Below the pieces are notes generated by a model that was given only the letters and a program-made list of their open reading frames with translations, searched no databases and was not told the DNA's origin. This document shows positions 1 through 9,392 of a stretch of 64,000 nt of DNA, piece after piece. The stretch comes from Sphingomonas folli. GTDB taxonomy: Bacteria; Pseudomonadota; Alphaproteobacteria; Sphingomonadales; Sphingomonadaceae. The stretch is taken from positions 483,700 through 547,699 of the forward strand of contig NZ_JAHXZL010000001.1 of the NCBI RefSeq assembly GCF_019429525.1, given 5' to 3'. The position numbers and the translations under genes were made by a program. The stretch's first letter is position 1. Every line of letters begins with the position of its first letter.

Positions 1-488
1 GGATCGACCGCGACTTCACCACCGCCTTCGCCAAGTCGCAGCTCGGCGCGGGCACGGTGTTGCCGAGCGGCGGCGCGGTGTTCGTCAGCGTCAAGGCGGG
101 CGACAAGGAGGCGATCGTGCCCGCGGTGCGCGCCTTGGTCGAGGCCGGGTTCACGATCGTCGCCACCGCGGGCACCGCGGACCATCTCGAGCGCGCCGGG
201 CTGCCGGTCGAGCGCATCAACAAGGTGGCGCAGGGGCGGCCGCACATCGTCGACCGCATCAAGGACGGCAAGATCGACCTGATCTTCAATACCACCGAAG
301 GGTGGCAGAGCCTGAAGGACTCGCAGCCGATCCGCGCCTCGGCGGTCAACGGCAAGATCCCCTATTTCACCACCGCCTCGGCCGCGGTGCAGGCCGCGGC
401 GGCGATCCGCGCCGGTGTGGCGGGCAATTCCGGGGGTAAGCTTGAAGTGCGTCCACTGCAGGCCTATTATTCGCAGCCGCACAACTGA
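1..488 (+). CDS. carB: Carbamoyl-phosphate synthase large subunit, C-terminal part (partial)
   Basis: This is the 3' end of carB; the rest lies left of the window, and the reading frame enters at position 3. The visible ~161 residues end the large subunit that makes carbamoyl phosphate from bicarbonate, ammonia and ATP for arginine and pyrimidine synthesis in the cytoplasm. The stretch FAKSQLGAG..LPSGGAVFVSV leads into the MGS-like allosteric domain, with the phosphate-binding signature TAGTADHL and the segment IFNTTEGWQSLKDSQPIR. The stop at 486-488 is followed by a strong GC hairpin. Identity is clear from the domain junction. Nothing can be said about the catalytic halves because they are outside the window. 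Confidence 0.95.
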   Translation, partial: IDRDFTTAFAKSQLGAGTVLPSGGAVFVSVKAGDKEAIVPAVRALVEAGFTIVATAGTADHLERAGLPVERINKVAQGRPHIVDRIKDGKIDLIFNTTEGWQSLKDSQPIRASAVNGKIPYFTTASAAVQAAAAIRAGVAGNSGGKLEVRPLQAYYSQPHN

Positions 489-510
489 TCCCCAGACAAT
501 CCGGATGGTG

Positions 511-538
511 CGGGCGGTCGCGACGACGCGACCGCTCG
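511..538 (+). terminator. GC-rich hairpin between carB and greA
   Basis: GCGGTCGCG (514-522) and CGCGACCGC (527-535) form a perfect 9-bp stem with a 4-nt ACGA loop, and three more pairs (one G-T) extend it outward. It begins 22 nt after the carB stop. The tract after it (TCGGGGGGTGTTATT) is not a clean T-run, so it may be an imperfect terminator or a processing hairpin. Confidence 0.45.
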
Positions 539-563
539 GGGGGTGTTATTCGAAGGATGGACG

Positions 564-1040
564 ATGGCGACGGTCGAGAAGATGCCGATGCTGCAGGAGG
601 GCTATGAGAAGCTGAACGCTGATCTCAAGCGCCTCAAGACCGAGCGGCCGCAGATCGTCGACGCGATCGAGGAAGCCCGCGCGCACGGCGACCTGTCGGA
701 GAACGCCGAATATCATGCCGCCAAGGAGCGTCAGGGCCAGATCGAGGCGTCGATCGCCGACATCGAGGACAAGCTCAGCCGCGCGCAGATCATCGACCCG
801 CGCGACCTGTCGGGCGACAAGATCGTCTTCGGCGCGACGGTCACGTTGCTCGACGAGGACGACAAGCCGGTGCGCTATCAGATCGTCGGGCAGACCGAGG
901 CCGACGCGAAGACCGGGCGGATCAGCTATAACTCGCCGCTCGGCCGCGCGCTGATCGGGCGCAGCGTCGACGACGAGGTCGAGGTCGCGGTGCCCGCGGG
1001 CGACCGCTATTATGTGGTGTCGAAGGTCGAGTTCATCTGA
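564..1040 (+). CDS. greA: Transcription elongation factor GreA
   Basis: GreA rescues backtracked RNA polymerase by stimulating cleavage of the 3' end of the nascent RNA. The start at 564 ([10 protein letters not shown]) gives 158 residues, the usual family length, and has GAAGGA 6-12 nt upstream; an in-frame GTG at 543 would add seven untypical residues. Residues ~1-75 form the N-terminal coiled coil with the family signature [18 protein letters not shown], whose acidic tip residues reach the polymerase active site. The C-terminal FKBP-like domain ends in [15 protein letters not shown] residues (here [11 protein letters not shown]) and VSKVEFI. The gene follows carB, a common alphaproteobacterial arrangement, and is convergent with rsmA. 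Confidence 0.96.
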   Translation: MATVEKMPMLQEGYEKLNADLKRLKTERPQIVDAIEEARAHGDLSENAEYHAAKERQGQIEASIADIEDKLSRAQIIDPRDLSGDKIVFGATVTLLDEDDKPVRYQIVGQTEADAKTGRISYNSPLGRALIGRSVDDEVEVAVPAGDRYYVVSKVEFI

Positions 1041-1074
1041 GGCGTGCGCCAGTCGCGGGATGATGTCGGGCGGA

Positions 1075-1192
1075 GGTTCGGCATCGCCCTTCACGGCGGT
1101 CAGCCCGGCGAAGGACGGGGCCCGGTGGGAAGGCCGCGGCAAGGCGCGGTAGCATCTCCAGGGTGAGCCCGGCCTTCGACCGGGTACGTATC
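1075..1192. repeat. Degenerate palindromic intergenic element (greA/rsmA convergent gap)
   Basis: CAGCCCGGCGAAGGACGGGG near 1101 and the roughly complementary GCCCGGCCTTCGACCGGG near 1166 form a loose inverted pair. It resembles the CCCCGGCGAAGGCC..GGGCC element at 21065-21149 but is worn. It fills most of the gap between the two convergent genes. Confidence 0.35.
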
Positions 1193-1230
1193 CTCTGGTC
1201 CGGGCCGCTACCTGATACGCGCCGAGCCGC

Positions 1231-2076
1231 TCAGGCGCGCTCGCCGTCGAGCCGCCGCGCCACCGCGACGAACTCCGCGACGCTGACCGTCTCCGCGCGC
1301 CGCGTCGGGTCGATCCCCTCCGCCTCCGCCGCGGCGATCGCGCCGGGCACGCCGCGCAGGCTCTGTCGCAGCATCTTGCGCCGCTGGCCGAACGCCGCCG
1401 CGGTCAACCGCTCCAGCGTCTCCAACCGCACGCCACCCGGTGCATCCTCCGGCACGACATGCACCACCGCCGACATCACCTTCGGCGGGGGGGTGAAGGC
1501 CGAGCGGTGCACCGGCATCGCGATGCGCGCGCTCGCGCGCCACTGCGCCAGCACCGCGAGCCGGCCATAGGCCTCGCCGCCGACCGGCGCCACGATCCGC
1601 TCCGCCACCTCGCGCTGGAACATCAGCGTCAGCGACTGCCACCACGGTCGCCACGCGGCCGAGAGCCAGCCGACCAGCAGCGCGGTACCGACATTATAGG
1701 GCAGGTTCGAGACGATGTGCGGCGCGGTCGCGAACAGCGCGCGCGCGTCGATCGCGGTGGCGTCGCCCTCGATGACCGTCAGCTGCCCGGGGTAAGCGTC
1801 GGCCAGCTCGGCGAGCGCGGGGATGCAGCGGCGGTCGCGCTCGATCGCGGTGACCCGCGCACCCGCGGCGAGCAGCGCGCGCGTCAGCCCGCCCGGGCCC
1901 GGCCCGACCTCGAGCACCTCGGCGCCGGCGAGGTCACCCGGCACGCGCGCGATCCGCGCGAGCAGCTGCGAGTCGAAGAGGAAGTTCTGCCCCAGCGCCT
2001 TGGACGCGTTGAGACCGTAGCGCGCGATGACGTCGCGCAGCGGCGGCAGCGCCACCGGCGCGGGCGGCGCGCTCAC
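1231..2076 (-). CDS. rsmA: 16S rRNA (adenine1518/1519-N6)-dimethyltransferase RsmA/KsgA
   Basis: RsmA transfers four methyl groups from S-adenosylmethionine to two adenines in helix 45 of 16S rRNA late in 30S assembly. The GTG start at 2076 overlaps the pdxA stop by 4 bp and gives 281 residues, close to the family norm. LGQNFL lies at residues 28-33, the SAM loop EVGPGPGG at 56-63 and the catalytic NLPYNVGT motif further on. The C-terminal [12 protein letters not shown] segment is typical of the rRNA-binding tail. The gene is the last of the lptD-surA-pdxA-rsmA operon, a conserved proteobacterial order. Confidence 0.96.
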   Translation of the reverse strand: MSAPPAPVALPPLRDVIARYGLNASKALGQNFLFDSQLLARIARVPGDLAGAEVLEVGPGPGGLTRALLAAGARVTAIERDRRCIPALAELADAYPGQLTVIEGDATAIDARALFATAPHIVSNLPYNVGTALLVGWLSAAWRPWWQSLTLMFQREVAERIVAPVGGEAYGRLAVLAQWRASARIAMPVHRSAFTPPPKVMSAVVHVVPEDAPGGVRLETLERLTAAAFGQRRKMLRQSLRGVPGAIAAAEAEGIDPTRRAETVSVAEFVAVARRLDGERA

Positions 2077-3074
2077 GCCGGCTGGGCGCAGCGCGCGCGC
2101 TGGCGCGCCGCGGCATCGGCCATCGCGATCGCCGCGATCGTCGCGCCGGGGTGCGCCACGCCCTTGCCGGCGATGCCGAAGGCGGTGCCATGGTCGGGCG
2201 AGGTGCGCACGATCGGCAGCCCCAGCGTGATGTTGACGCCGTCGTCGAAGTGGAGCGTCTTGAGCGGCACGAGCGCCTGGTCGTGGTAGCAGCACAGCGC
2301 CGCATCATACTGCGCGCGCGCGCGGGCGTGGAACATCGTGTCCGCGGGGAAGGGGCCGCGCGCGTCGATGCCCTCGTCGACGAGCTGCTCGATCGCGGGG
2401 CGGATCACGTCGATCTCCTCGCGCCCCATCGTGCCGTCCTCGCCGGCGTGGGGGTTGAAGCCGGCGAAGGCGAGCCGCGGCGCCGCGATGCCGAAGTTGC
2501 GCGTCAGCCCGCGCGCCGTCACGCGCGCCTTGGCGACGATCAGCTCGACGCTGAGCAGCCCGGACACCGAGGCGAGCGCGACATGGGTGGTGATCGGCAC
2601 CACCCGCAGCCCCGGCCCGGCGAGCATCATCACCGCGTTGTCGCGCGCGATCCCGCAGCGCTCGGCGACGAACTCGGTCTGTCCCGGATGCGTGAAGCCG
2701 ACGCCGTAGAGCTGCGACTTGGAGACCGGCCCGGTGACCAGCGCGCGCCCCGCGCCCGAGCGCACGAGCCCGGCGGCGAGCTCCAGCGCGTGGAGCGCGC
2801 AGCGCGCGCCGTCGGCGTCGGGCTGGCCCGGCACGATCTCGCCCGCGTCCTGCACGGTGAGCACCGGCAGCGCCTCGGCGAAGACGCGGTCCACGGCGGC
2901 GAGGTCGCTCACCGGCGCGATCGGCCCGTCCCACACGCGCGCCACGGCGCGCACGTCGCCGACCGCGACGAAAGGGGGCAGGCCGTGCGAGTCGCGTGCC
3001 GCCCACGCCTTGGCGATCGTCTCGGGCCCGATCCCGGCGGGATCGCCCATCGCGATGACGATCGGCGCGGTCAC
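2073..3074 (-). CDS. pdxA: 4-hydroxythreonine-4-phosphate dehydrogenase PdxA
   Basis: PdxA oxidises 4-phosphohydroxy-L-threonine with NAD(P) in the DXP-dependent pathway to pyridoxal phosphate. The product has 333 residues from a GTG start. It begins [16 protein letters not shown], the family signature, and carries the histidine-bearing metal-ligand regions [18 protein letters not shown] and [11 protein letters not shown]. It starts 4 nt after the surA stop and overlaps rsmA by 4 bp, so it is translated as part of the outer-membrane/ribosome operon. No unusual feature is seen. Confidence 0.95.
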   Translation of the reverse strand: MTAPIVIAMGDPAGIGPETIAKAWAARDSHGLPPFVAVGDVRAVARVWDGPIAPVSDLAAVDRVFAEALPVLTVQDAGEIVPGQPDADGARCALHALELAAGLVRSGAGRALVTGPVSKSQLYGVGFTHPGQTEFVAERCGIARDNAVMMLAGPGLRVVPITTHVALASVSGLLSVELIVAKARVTARGLTRNFGIAAPRLAFAGFNPHAGEDGTMGREEIDVIRPAIEQLVDEGIDARGPFPADTMFHARARAQYDAALCCYHDQALVPLKTLHFDDGVNITLGLPIVRTSPDHGTAFGIAGKGVAHPGATIAAIAMADAAARQRARCAQPA

Positions 3075-3078
3075 GGCC

Positions 3079-4464
3079 TCAGCGATACTCGATCACCGCG
3101 TCGCGGCGCAGGTCGCGCAGCGCCTGCTGCGCGCGCAGGTTGACGCGCTGCTGCTCGAGCTGGTTCTGCACCTGCTGCGCGCCCGGCAGCTGGCCACCCT
3201 GCGCCTCGTCGCGGCCGCACAGCACCAGCGTGCGCACGCCCTCGGTCGGCGAGCCGAACGGCGGGGTGGCCTGGCCGACCTGGAGGTTGACCATGATGCT
3301 CTGCAGCTGCGGCGGCAGGTCGCGGATGCGGATCGCGTCGTTGTTGACCACCTCGGCGTTGAGCGTCGCGGCGACCTTGTCGACCGAGCCGCAGCCCTGC
3401 AGCTTCTGGATCGCCTCGGCGAAGGCCGAGGTGCGCGCGGTGGCCTGCACCTGGGTCGTGCCGGTCGGGAATTTGATCGTCAGCTGCTTCAGGCTGAGCC
3501 GCGAGTCGCGCGGGTCGGCGGCGCCGACGCGGCGCTTGTCGACGAGGTACAGGATCGAGAAGCCGCCCGGCGTCGCGACCGGGCCGGCGACCTGGCCGAC
3601 CTGCATCGTCGTCGCCGCCTGGGCCAGCGCGTCGGGCAGCTGCGCGGCGCGCACCCAGCCGAGGTCACCGCCGACGCCGCGGGTCGAGGCCTCGGAGAAG
3701 TTGCGCGCGAAATAGGCGAACGGCGCCTTGCCCTGACCGATCTGGGCGATCAGCTGGCGGGCGTTGGTGAACACCTGCTCCTGTCGGTCGGGCGTGGCGG
3801 CGAGATAGATCTCGTTGAGGTGGAACTCCTCGGTGCCCTTGGCCGCCTCGAGCCGGTCGAGGATCGCCTTCACCTCCTCGTCGCCGACGTTGACGAAGGG
3901 CTCGACTCGCTTGCTGAGATAGCGGCTCCACGCCAACTCGCCCTCGATCTGGCGGCGGATCGAGCGGTCGGACGAGCCGTTCTCGCGCAGGAAGGCGGCG
4001 AACTGCTCGGGCGTCTTGCCGAAGTTGCGCGCGACGCGGGCGAAGCTCTGGTCGATCTGGTCCTTGGTGATCGTCACCTCGGCGGTCTTGGCCTGCTGGA
4101 TCTCCAGCGTCTCGTCGATCAGCTGGCGCAGCACCTGGAGCTGGAGCCGGTCGCGCTCCTGGTCGGAGAGCTTGACGTTGTTGGCCGCGGCGATCAGCGC
4201 GACGCGCTGGTCGACGTCGGTGCGCGTGATCACCGCCTCGTTGACGATCGCGGTCGCCTTGCGCACGTTGGGGTCAAGGTTGCCGAACACCTGGAGGTTG
4301 GCGGGCAGGCCGAGGCCGGTCGGGTCGAGCCCGGGCGCCTCCTGCCCGGCGTCGGCGCCGTCCTGCTCCGCCGCGGTCTGCGCGATCGCCACGCCGGCCG
4401 TCCCCACCATCAGCAGCGCCGCCAGCAACCGGCGGGTCAGCGCCGCGCCCCTCGTCTTGGTCAT
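3079..4464 (-). CDS. surA: SurA-type periplasmic peptidyl-prolyl isomerase/chaperone
   Basis: This is a periplasmic chaperone for unfolded outer-membrane beta-barrels, with a parvulin-type prolyl isomerase domain. The ATG at 4464 gives 461 residues and a clear signal peptide (MTKTRGAALTRRLLAALLM...AIAQ); an upstream start at 4518 would bury it. After a low-complexity linker comes the SurA N-terminal domain (IVNEAVITRTDVDQR). The PPIC domain follows at roughly residues 205-310, with FSEASTRGVGGDLGWV as its core. Two Cys residues (LQGCGS, LVLCGR) occur in the C-terminal part. It lies directly downstream of lptD, one of its expected clients. Confidence 0.92.
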   Translation of the reverse strand: MTKTRGAALTRRLLAALLMVGTAGVAIAQTAAEQDGADAGQEAPGLDPTGLGLPANLQVFGNLDPNVRKATAIVNEAVITRTDVDQRVALIAAANNVKLSDQERDRLQLQVLRQLIDETLEIQQAKTAEVTITKDQIDQSFARVARNFGKTPEQFAAFLRENGSSDRSIRRQIEGELAWSRYLSKRVEPFVNVGDEEVKAILDRLEAAKGTEEFHLNEIYLAATPDRQEQVFTNARQLIAQIGQGKAPFAYFARNFSEASTRGVGGDLGWVRAAQLPDALAQAATTMQVGQVAGPVATPGGFSILYLVDKRRVGAADPRDSRLSLKQLTIKFPTGTTQVQATARTSAFAEAIQKLQGCGSVDKVAATLNAEVVNNDAIRIRDLPPQLQSIMVNLQVGQATPPFGSPTEGVRTLVLCGRDEAQGGQLPGAQQVQNQLEQQRVNLRAQQALRDLRRDAVIEYR

Positions 4465-4576
4465 CACGTGTGTCTCGAAATCCCTATCGCGTCGCCGCAC
4501 GTCGATCGCTTCCACCACGGCTCCCGGACATAGGCCGCCAGCGGCCGTTCCTGCCCGGAGCGAACTGAACAGGGGC

Positions 4577-6820
4577 TTAGCGGCCGAGGTTCTTGAAGGA
4601 AAGCGTCAACAGGTAGCTGTCGCCGCGACGGGCATCGCCGACGGTGCGATAGTCGCGCCGCCACGTCAGGCCCAGTTCGAGACAATCGTCCTGATAGGCG
4701 ACGCCGAGGCGATGGCGGATCGGGGTGAAGCCGTCGGCCTGCGACAGCGGGTCCTCGGCCCGGTCGGTGAGGTCGACCAGTGCCGAGCCCCACAGCGACC
4801 AGAAGCGCGCGAAGGCGACGCGCCCGCCGGCGCGGACCTCCTCTCGATCCTGCAGGTCCTCCAGCTCGGTGATGTCACGGTTGAGCCGGAGGTAGCCGAC
4901 CGTCGCATAGGTGCGGCGCGAGCCGACCGTCGCGTCGAGCTCGTTGCGGCGCACCGCGAGGTTGCTCTTGTCGAGCCGGTAGCGGTGCGTGAGCGTGACG
5001 AACTCGCCGATCCGCACGTTGGTGCGCCCGACGATGTCGGAGAAACGGTCCGACAGGCCGGTGCCGTCGGGCAGGATGCTGGGGCGCGAGTTGAGCCGGT
5101 AGCTCTGCCCGACGTTGGTGGCGATGGCGATGCCGGGCAGGTCGAGCGACCAGTCCGCGCCATAGGTCACGCGGCTCGAATCCTCCCACCGGTCATAGCC
5201 GGGGAAGCGATTGAGCGCGAACAGGTTGGAATCCTCGAGGTCGACCGCGCGCGCGTCCTCGTTGGGCACCTGGATGTTGCGCGTGCGCGGGGTGGCGACC
5301 ACCTGGACTCGCGGCGAGAAGCGCTGCAGCCCGCCGAGCAGCTCGCCGACGAAGGGCCAGCGCACGTCCGCCGCCAGCGCGCCGATCGCGCGCGTCTGGA
5401 AGCCCGCGAGCCCGCGATATTGGTCGACCGCGGTCGCGACCGTGTCGTCCGAGTTATAGGCGTCGCCGCGGGCATAGGCCGTGAGCGTCACCTCCTGGCC
5501 CATGACGGTGATGCCACGCCAGTCCCAGCGGGCGCTGGCGAAGGCGCGCTGCGTGTCCTGCCCGGCCTTGCGCCCGACCGCGAGCGTGTTGAGCTGAAGC
5601 TGGAGCACGCCGCCGAGCGGCGCGTCGGTGATGCGGCGGCGATAGTCCAACTCGGGGAACGCGACCGGCTGCATGCCCTGACGGTCGCCGACCCGGAGCG
5701 TCTGCACCGCCCAGCCGGCGAGCGAGAAATAGCTGTCGGAGTCGATCCGCTCGAGCGCGATCGTGGTGCGCAGCCGGTCGTCGTTGGAGATGTCGTAGCG
5801 GCGGAGGAACGTGCGGTCGGTGACGATCCGCATCGAGCCCGAGATGCTCCAATTGGGGTCGAGCTGGAACCGCCCGCTGCCGTCGAGATAGCCGCGGAAG
5901 GCGCGCGTCGTGTCCGAGGTGAAGCCGCCCGACAGGTCGTCGCTGCGGCGGCTGCTGGTGGCGTAGCCCGCGATCGAATAGGCGCCGAGCTCGTTGACCG
6001 CGCTGTAGCGCGCCTCGAGCATCGGCACCTCGGACGAGAAGAGGTGCGGCGCGATCACGAGCGATCGGCTCGGCCCGAGCGCGAGATTGAACGGCAGCAC
6101 CAGCTCGGCGCCGTTGAGCCGGGTGAGCCCGATCGAGGGCGTCAGCAGCCCGGTGTCGTTGCTCTGCGCGGTCGAGTGGCTGAAGCGCGGCAGCGACGGG
6201 CTGGTCAGGCCGAAGAGGTGGAAGCGCGCACCCTCGTAGGAGACGCGCTGGCGATCGGCGTCATAGGTCACCTTCACCGCGGTGATCTTCCACGCCGGTT
6301 CCTTGGGGCAGCCGTCCGAGTCGGTCACCGCGCAGGGCGAGTAGACCGCGCGGTCGAGCCGATAGAGGCCGTCCGGCTCGCGCGTGCCGCGCACCGCGGC
6401 GAGCCGGCCGCCCTGCTCGAGCACCACCAGCAGATTGTCGACGACGCCGTCGCGCAACGTGTCGGTCAGCTCGATCGAGTCGCCATAGGCGATGTCGCCC
6501 TCGGGATCGGTGACCGCGACGTTGCCGGTCGCGACGACCTTGCCGGTCCTGCGGTCCCATACGACGCGCTCGGCGCGCAGCCGGTCGGCGCCGCGGGTCA
6601 TCCGCACCTCGCCGGTGGCAGTGACGACGTCGGCGTTCGTGTCATACTCGAGCGCGGTCGCGCTGAACTGCACCTGCTCGGTCTCGCCCGTGCCGCCCGC
6701 CGTCGTCGGCGCCGGCGCGGCGGGCGATGGCGCGGGAGGCGTTCCGGGTGCCTGCGCCGCGGCCGGGGCGGCGGCGAGCAGCCACAGCGCGCCGCCGGCG
6801 AGAAGATCGTTACGCGTCAC
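4577..6820 (-). CDS. lptD: LPS-assembly protein LptD (outer-membrane barrel)
   Basis: LptD is the outer-membrane translocon that inserts lipopolysaccharide into the outer leaflet. The 747-residue product starts at GTG 6820 and has a signal peptide ending near AAAPAAAQ. An OstA/LptA-like beta-jellyroll follows (LEYDTNADVVTATGEVRM, WDRRTGKVVATGNVAV). The C-terminal half is a long beta-barrel, ending in SYLLTLSFKNLGR with alternating hydrophobic residues. Cys pairs around PCAVTDSDGCPKEPAW may serve the disulfides known in this family. It heads the operon lptD-surA-pdxA-rsmA, with 112 nt before surA. Sphingomonads usually replace LPS by glycosphingolipids, so its actual cargo here is uncertain. 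Confidence 0.92.
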   Translation of the reverse strand: MTRNDLLAGGALWLLAAAPAAAQAPGTPPAPSPAAPAPTTAGGTGETEQVQFSATALEYDTNADVVTATGEVRMTRGADRLRAERVVWDRRTGKVVATGNVAVTDPEGDIAYGDSIELTDTLRDGVVDNLLVVLEQGGRLAAVRGTREPDGLYRLDRAVYSPCAVTDSDGCPKEPAWKITAVKVTYDADRQRVSYEGARFHLFGLTSPSLPRFSHSTAQSNDTGLLTPSIGLTRLNGAELVLPFNLALGPSRSLVIAPHLFSSEVPMLEARYSAVNELGAYSIAGYATSSRRSDDLSGGFTSDTTRAFRGYLDGSGRFQLDPNWSISGSMRIVTDRTFLRRYDISNDDRLRTTIALERIDSDSYFSLAGWAVQTLRVGDRQGMQPVAFPELDYRRRITDAPLGGVLQLQLNTLAVGRKAGQDTQRAFASARWDWRGITVMGQEVTLTAYARGDAYNSDDTVATAVDQYRGLAGFQTRAIGALAADVRWPFVGELLGGLQRFSPRVQVVATPRTRNIQVPNEDARAVDLEDSNLFALNRFPGYDRWEDSSRVTYGADWSLDLPGIAIATNVGQSYRLNSRPSILPDGTGLSDRFSDIVGRTNVRIGEFVTLTHRYRLDKSNLAVRRNELDATVGSRRTYATVGYLRLNRDITELEDLQDREEVRAGGRVAFARFWSLWGSALVDLTDRAEDPLSQADGFTPIRHRLGVAYQDDCLELGLTWRRDYRTVGDARRGDSYLLTLSFKNLGR

Positions 6821-6965
6821 GTCGCTCCCGTTGCACCCCCGCGCGCGCGGCCGGGATGGCGACGGCGCAACGCCGCCCTATCGCATCGCGCAGGGCCGGC
6901 TGCAACGCTTTGCCAGTTCACGCGCTCGGGCCTATTCAACGCGCATGATCGAGAAGGACAGTCGC

Positions 6966-8420
6966 ATGAAGATCGCGTTCGCCGCCACCCGGCCCGACAC
7001 CGCCCCCGCCGCGGGTGAGGTGCTGGCGCTGCCGGTACAGAAGGGCGGCGGCACCGCCGGGCTGGTCGAGGGGGCGGACGCGCTGCTCGCCGCCGCGGCC
7101 GCGGGCCAGCGTTTCGACGGCGAGGCCGGGAGCGTCGCGGAGCTGTTCGCCCCCGGTGAGGGCGGCGCGCGGCGCGTGCTGCTGCTCGGTACCGGCGCGG
7201 GCGACGATGCCGGCTATGAGCGCGCCGGCGGCGCGCTGACCGCGCGGCTGCTTACCAGTGGCGTCACCGCGGCCGTGGCGGACCTGGCCGGTGCCACGCC
7301 GCTGGCGGCGGCGCGGTTCGCGGCGGGCGCGGCGCAGCGCGCGTGGCGCTTCGACGAGTATCGCACCAAGCTCGCGGACAAGCAGAGGCCGACCTTGTCC
7401 TCGCTCACCGTCGTCGGCAGCGACGCGGCGTGGCGCGACCGTGCCGCGGTGACCGACGGCGTGGCGCTGGCGCGGCTGCTCGCGACGCTGCCGCCCAACA
7501 TCCTCTACCCCGAGACCTTCGTCGAGCGCGTGCTCGCCGCGGTGGATGGCCTCGGCCTCGAGGTCACGGTGCTGACCGAGGCGGAGATGCGCGAGCTCGG
7601 CATGGGCGCGCTGCTCGGGGTGAGCCAGGGCTCGCGTCGCGACGCGCGCATCCTCGCGCTGCGCTGGACCGGCGGCGGGGAAGGGGCGCCGCTGACCGCG
7701 CTGGTCGGCAAGGGCGTGACCTTCGACACCGGCGGCATCTCGATCAAGCCCGCCGCGGGCATGGAGGACATGAAGTGGGACATGGGCGGCGCCGCGGCGG
7801 TGGCGGGCGCGATGCTCGCGCTGGCCAAGCGCGGCGCCAAGGCCAACGTCATCGGCGTGATGGGTCTCGTCGAGAACATGCCCGACGGCAACGCGCAGCG
7901 GCCGGGTGACGTCGTCACCACCATGTCGGGCCAGACGGTCGAGGTGATCAACACCGACGCCGAGGGCCGGCTGGTACTGTGCGACTGCCTCACCTGGGTA
8001 CAGCGCGAGCACCAGCCGACGCGGATCGTCGACCTGGCCACGCTGACCGGCGCGATGATCGTCAGCCTCGGCAACGAGTACGGCGGCCTCTTCAGCAACG
8101 ACGACACGCTCGCCGACGCGCTGCTCGCCGCCGGGCGCGCCTCGGGCGACCAATTGTGGCGCTTCCCGCTCGCGGACGCCTATGACCGGCTGATCGACTC
8201 GCCGATCGCCGACGTGAAGAACGTCGGGCCGCGCGGCGCCGGCTCGATCACCGCGGCGCAGTTCCTCCAGCGTTTCGTCGACGCCGGTATCGCCTGGGCG
8301 CACCTCGACATCGCGGGCATGGTCTGGGCCGACAAGGACGGGCCGACCTGGGCCAAGGGCGCGACCGGCTACGGCGTGCGCGTGCTCGACCGCTTCGTCG
8401 CGGACGCCTGCGAGAAGTGA
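6966..8420 (+). CDS. pepA: Leucyl aminopeptidase (M17)
   Basis: This cytosolic two-metal aminopeptidase removes N-terminal residues from peptides. The start at 6966 follows GAGAAGGA by 7 nt and gives 484 residues; upstream in-frame codons lie in the lptD promoter region. The C-terminal catalytic domain carries the diagnostic NTDAEGRL motif, GKGVTFDTGGISIKP with the active-site Lys and Asp, and MKWDMGGAAAV. The N-terminal third is the variable macrodomain-like part. It is transcribed away from lptD and overlaps holC by 4 bp (GTGA), a pairing seen widely in Proteobacteria. Confidence 0.95.
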   Translation: MKIAFAATRPDTAPAAGEVLALPVQKGGGTAGLVEGADALLAAAAAGQRFDGEAGSVAELFAPGEGGARRVLLLGTGAGDDAGYERAGGALTARLLTSGVTAAVADLAGATPLAAARFAAGAAQRAWRFDEYRTKLADKQRPTLSSLTVVGSDAAWRDRAAVTDGVALARLLATLPPNILYPETFVERVLAAVDGLGLEVTVLTEAEMRELGMGALLGVSQGSRRDARILALRWTGGGEGAPLTALVGKGVTFDTGGISIKPAAGMEDMKWDMGGAAAVAGAMLALAKRGAKANVIGVMGLVENMPDGNAQRPGDVVTTMSGQTVEVINTDAEGRLVLCDCLTWVQREHQPTRIVDLATLTGAMIVSLGNEYGGLFSNDDTLADALLAAGRASGDQLWRFPLADAYDRLIDSPIADVKNVGPRGAGSITAAQFLQRFVDAGIAWAHLDIAGMVWADKDGPTWAKGATGYGVRVLDRFVADACEK

Positions 8421-8893
8421 GCGCGGCGGCGATCGAGCCCGGCGAGCGGGCGGTGCAGGTGGACTTCTACCACCTGACCCGCATGCCGCTCGAGCGCGCG
8501 CTGCCGCAGGTCGCGGAGAAAGTGGTGGCGAACGGCGCGCGGCTGCTGATCGTCGCCGCCGAGGAGGAGCAGCGCGCCGCGCTCGACCGGCTGCTGTGGA
8601 GCTACGCGCCCGCGAGCTTCCTGCCGCACGCGCGGCTCGGGGGCGGCGACGACACCCGCCAGCCGGTGCTGATCGCCGGCACGCTCGACGCCGCCAACGG
8701 CGCGCGCCACGTCGCGCTCGCGGACGGCGCGTGGCGCGACGACGCGCTCGACTTCGACCGCGTGTTCCACTTCTTCGCCGAGGACCAGATCGTGCCGGCG
8801 CGGGCGGCCTGGAAGGCGCTGGCGGACCGTCCCGCCGTGGCGCGGCGCTACTGGAAGCAGAACGACAGCGGGCGCTGGGAGCAGGCGGCGTAG
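8417..8893 (+). CDS. holC: DNA polymerase III chi subunit
   Basis: Chi links the clamp-loader complex to single-stranded-DNA-binding protein at the replication fork. The 158-residue product starts at a GTG that overlaps the pepA stop. It begins with VQVDFYHLTRMPLERALPQV and contains LDRLLWSYAPASFLPH and ADGAWRDDALDFDRVFHFF, all typical of HolC. The C-terminal YWKQNDSGRWEQ is the usual chi ending. The pepA-holC operon supports the assignment. Confidence 0.93.
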   Translation: MSAAAIEPGERAVQVDFYHLTRMPLERALPQVAEKVVANGARLLIVAAEEEQRAALDRLLWSYAPASFLPHARLGGGDDTRQPVLIAGTLDAANGARHVALADGAWRDDALDFDRVFHFFAEDQIVPARAAWKALADRPAVARRYWKQNDSGRWEQAA

Positions 8894-8968
8894 CGCTTGC
8901 CTCGGGCCGCCCCGCCGCCTAGGGGAGCGCCACTTTCCCCTTCCTATCAGCAGGAGCCCGTGACCGTC

Positions 8969-9391
8969 ATGGCCGCGAACCGTACCTTCTCGATCATCAA
9001 GCCCGACGCGACGCGTCGCAACCTGACCGGCGCCGTCACCAAGATGCTCGAGGAGGCGGGGCTGCGCGTCGTCGCGTCCAAGCGCATCCAGATGACCAAG
9101 GAGCAGGCCGAGGGCTTCTACGCCGTCCACAAGGAGCGGCCCTTCTTCGGCGACCTGGTCGGCTTCATGATCTCGGGCCCGGTCGTGGTCCAGGTGCTCG
9201 AGGGCGACAACGCCGTGCAGCGCAACCGTGACATCATGGGCGCGACGAACCCGGAGAATGCCGCGCCGGGCACGATCCGCAAGGAGCTGGCCGAGTCGAT
9301 CGAGGCCAACACGGTGCACGGCTCGGACTCGGACGAGAATGCCGCGATTGAGATCGCCTATTTCTTCAAGCCGGAAGAGCTGGTCGGCTGA
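8969..9391 (+). CDS. ndk: Nucleoside diphosphate kinase
   Basis: Ndk moves the gamma-phosphate from ATP to nucleoside diphosphates through a phosphohistidine. The ATG at 8969 gives 140 residues, the family length; AGGAG sits 12 nt upstream, and a GTG at 8960 is an alternative. The protein opens with [14 protein letters not shown] and carries the active-site His117 in NTVHGSDS. The [11 protein letters not shown] loop contributes to nucleotide binding. The gene lies between holC and an acetyltransferase on the same strand. Confidence 0.97.
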   Translation: MAANRTFSIIKPDATRRNLTGAVTKMLEEAGLRVVASKRIQMTKEQAEGFYAVHKERPFFGDLVGFMISGPVVVQVLEGDNAVQRNRDIMGATNPENAAPGTIRKELAESIEANTVHGSDSDENAAIEIAYFFKPEELVG

Positions 9392-9392
9392 G

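Noticed and set aside
4016..7018. A 1000-codon open frame on the plus strand opposite surA-lptD
   Set aside because: It mirrors two well-supported genes; the length is a by-product of high GC.
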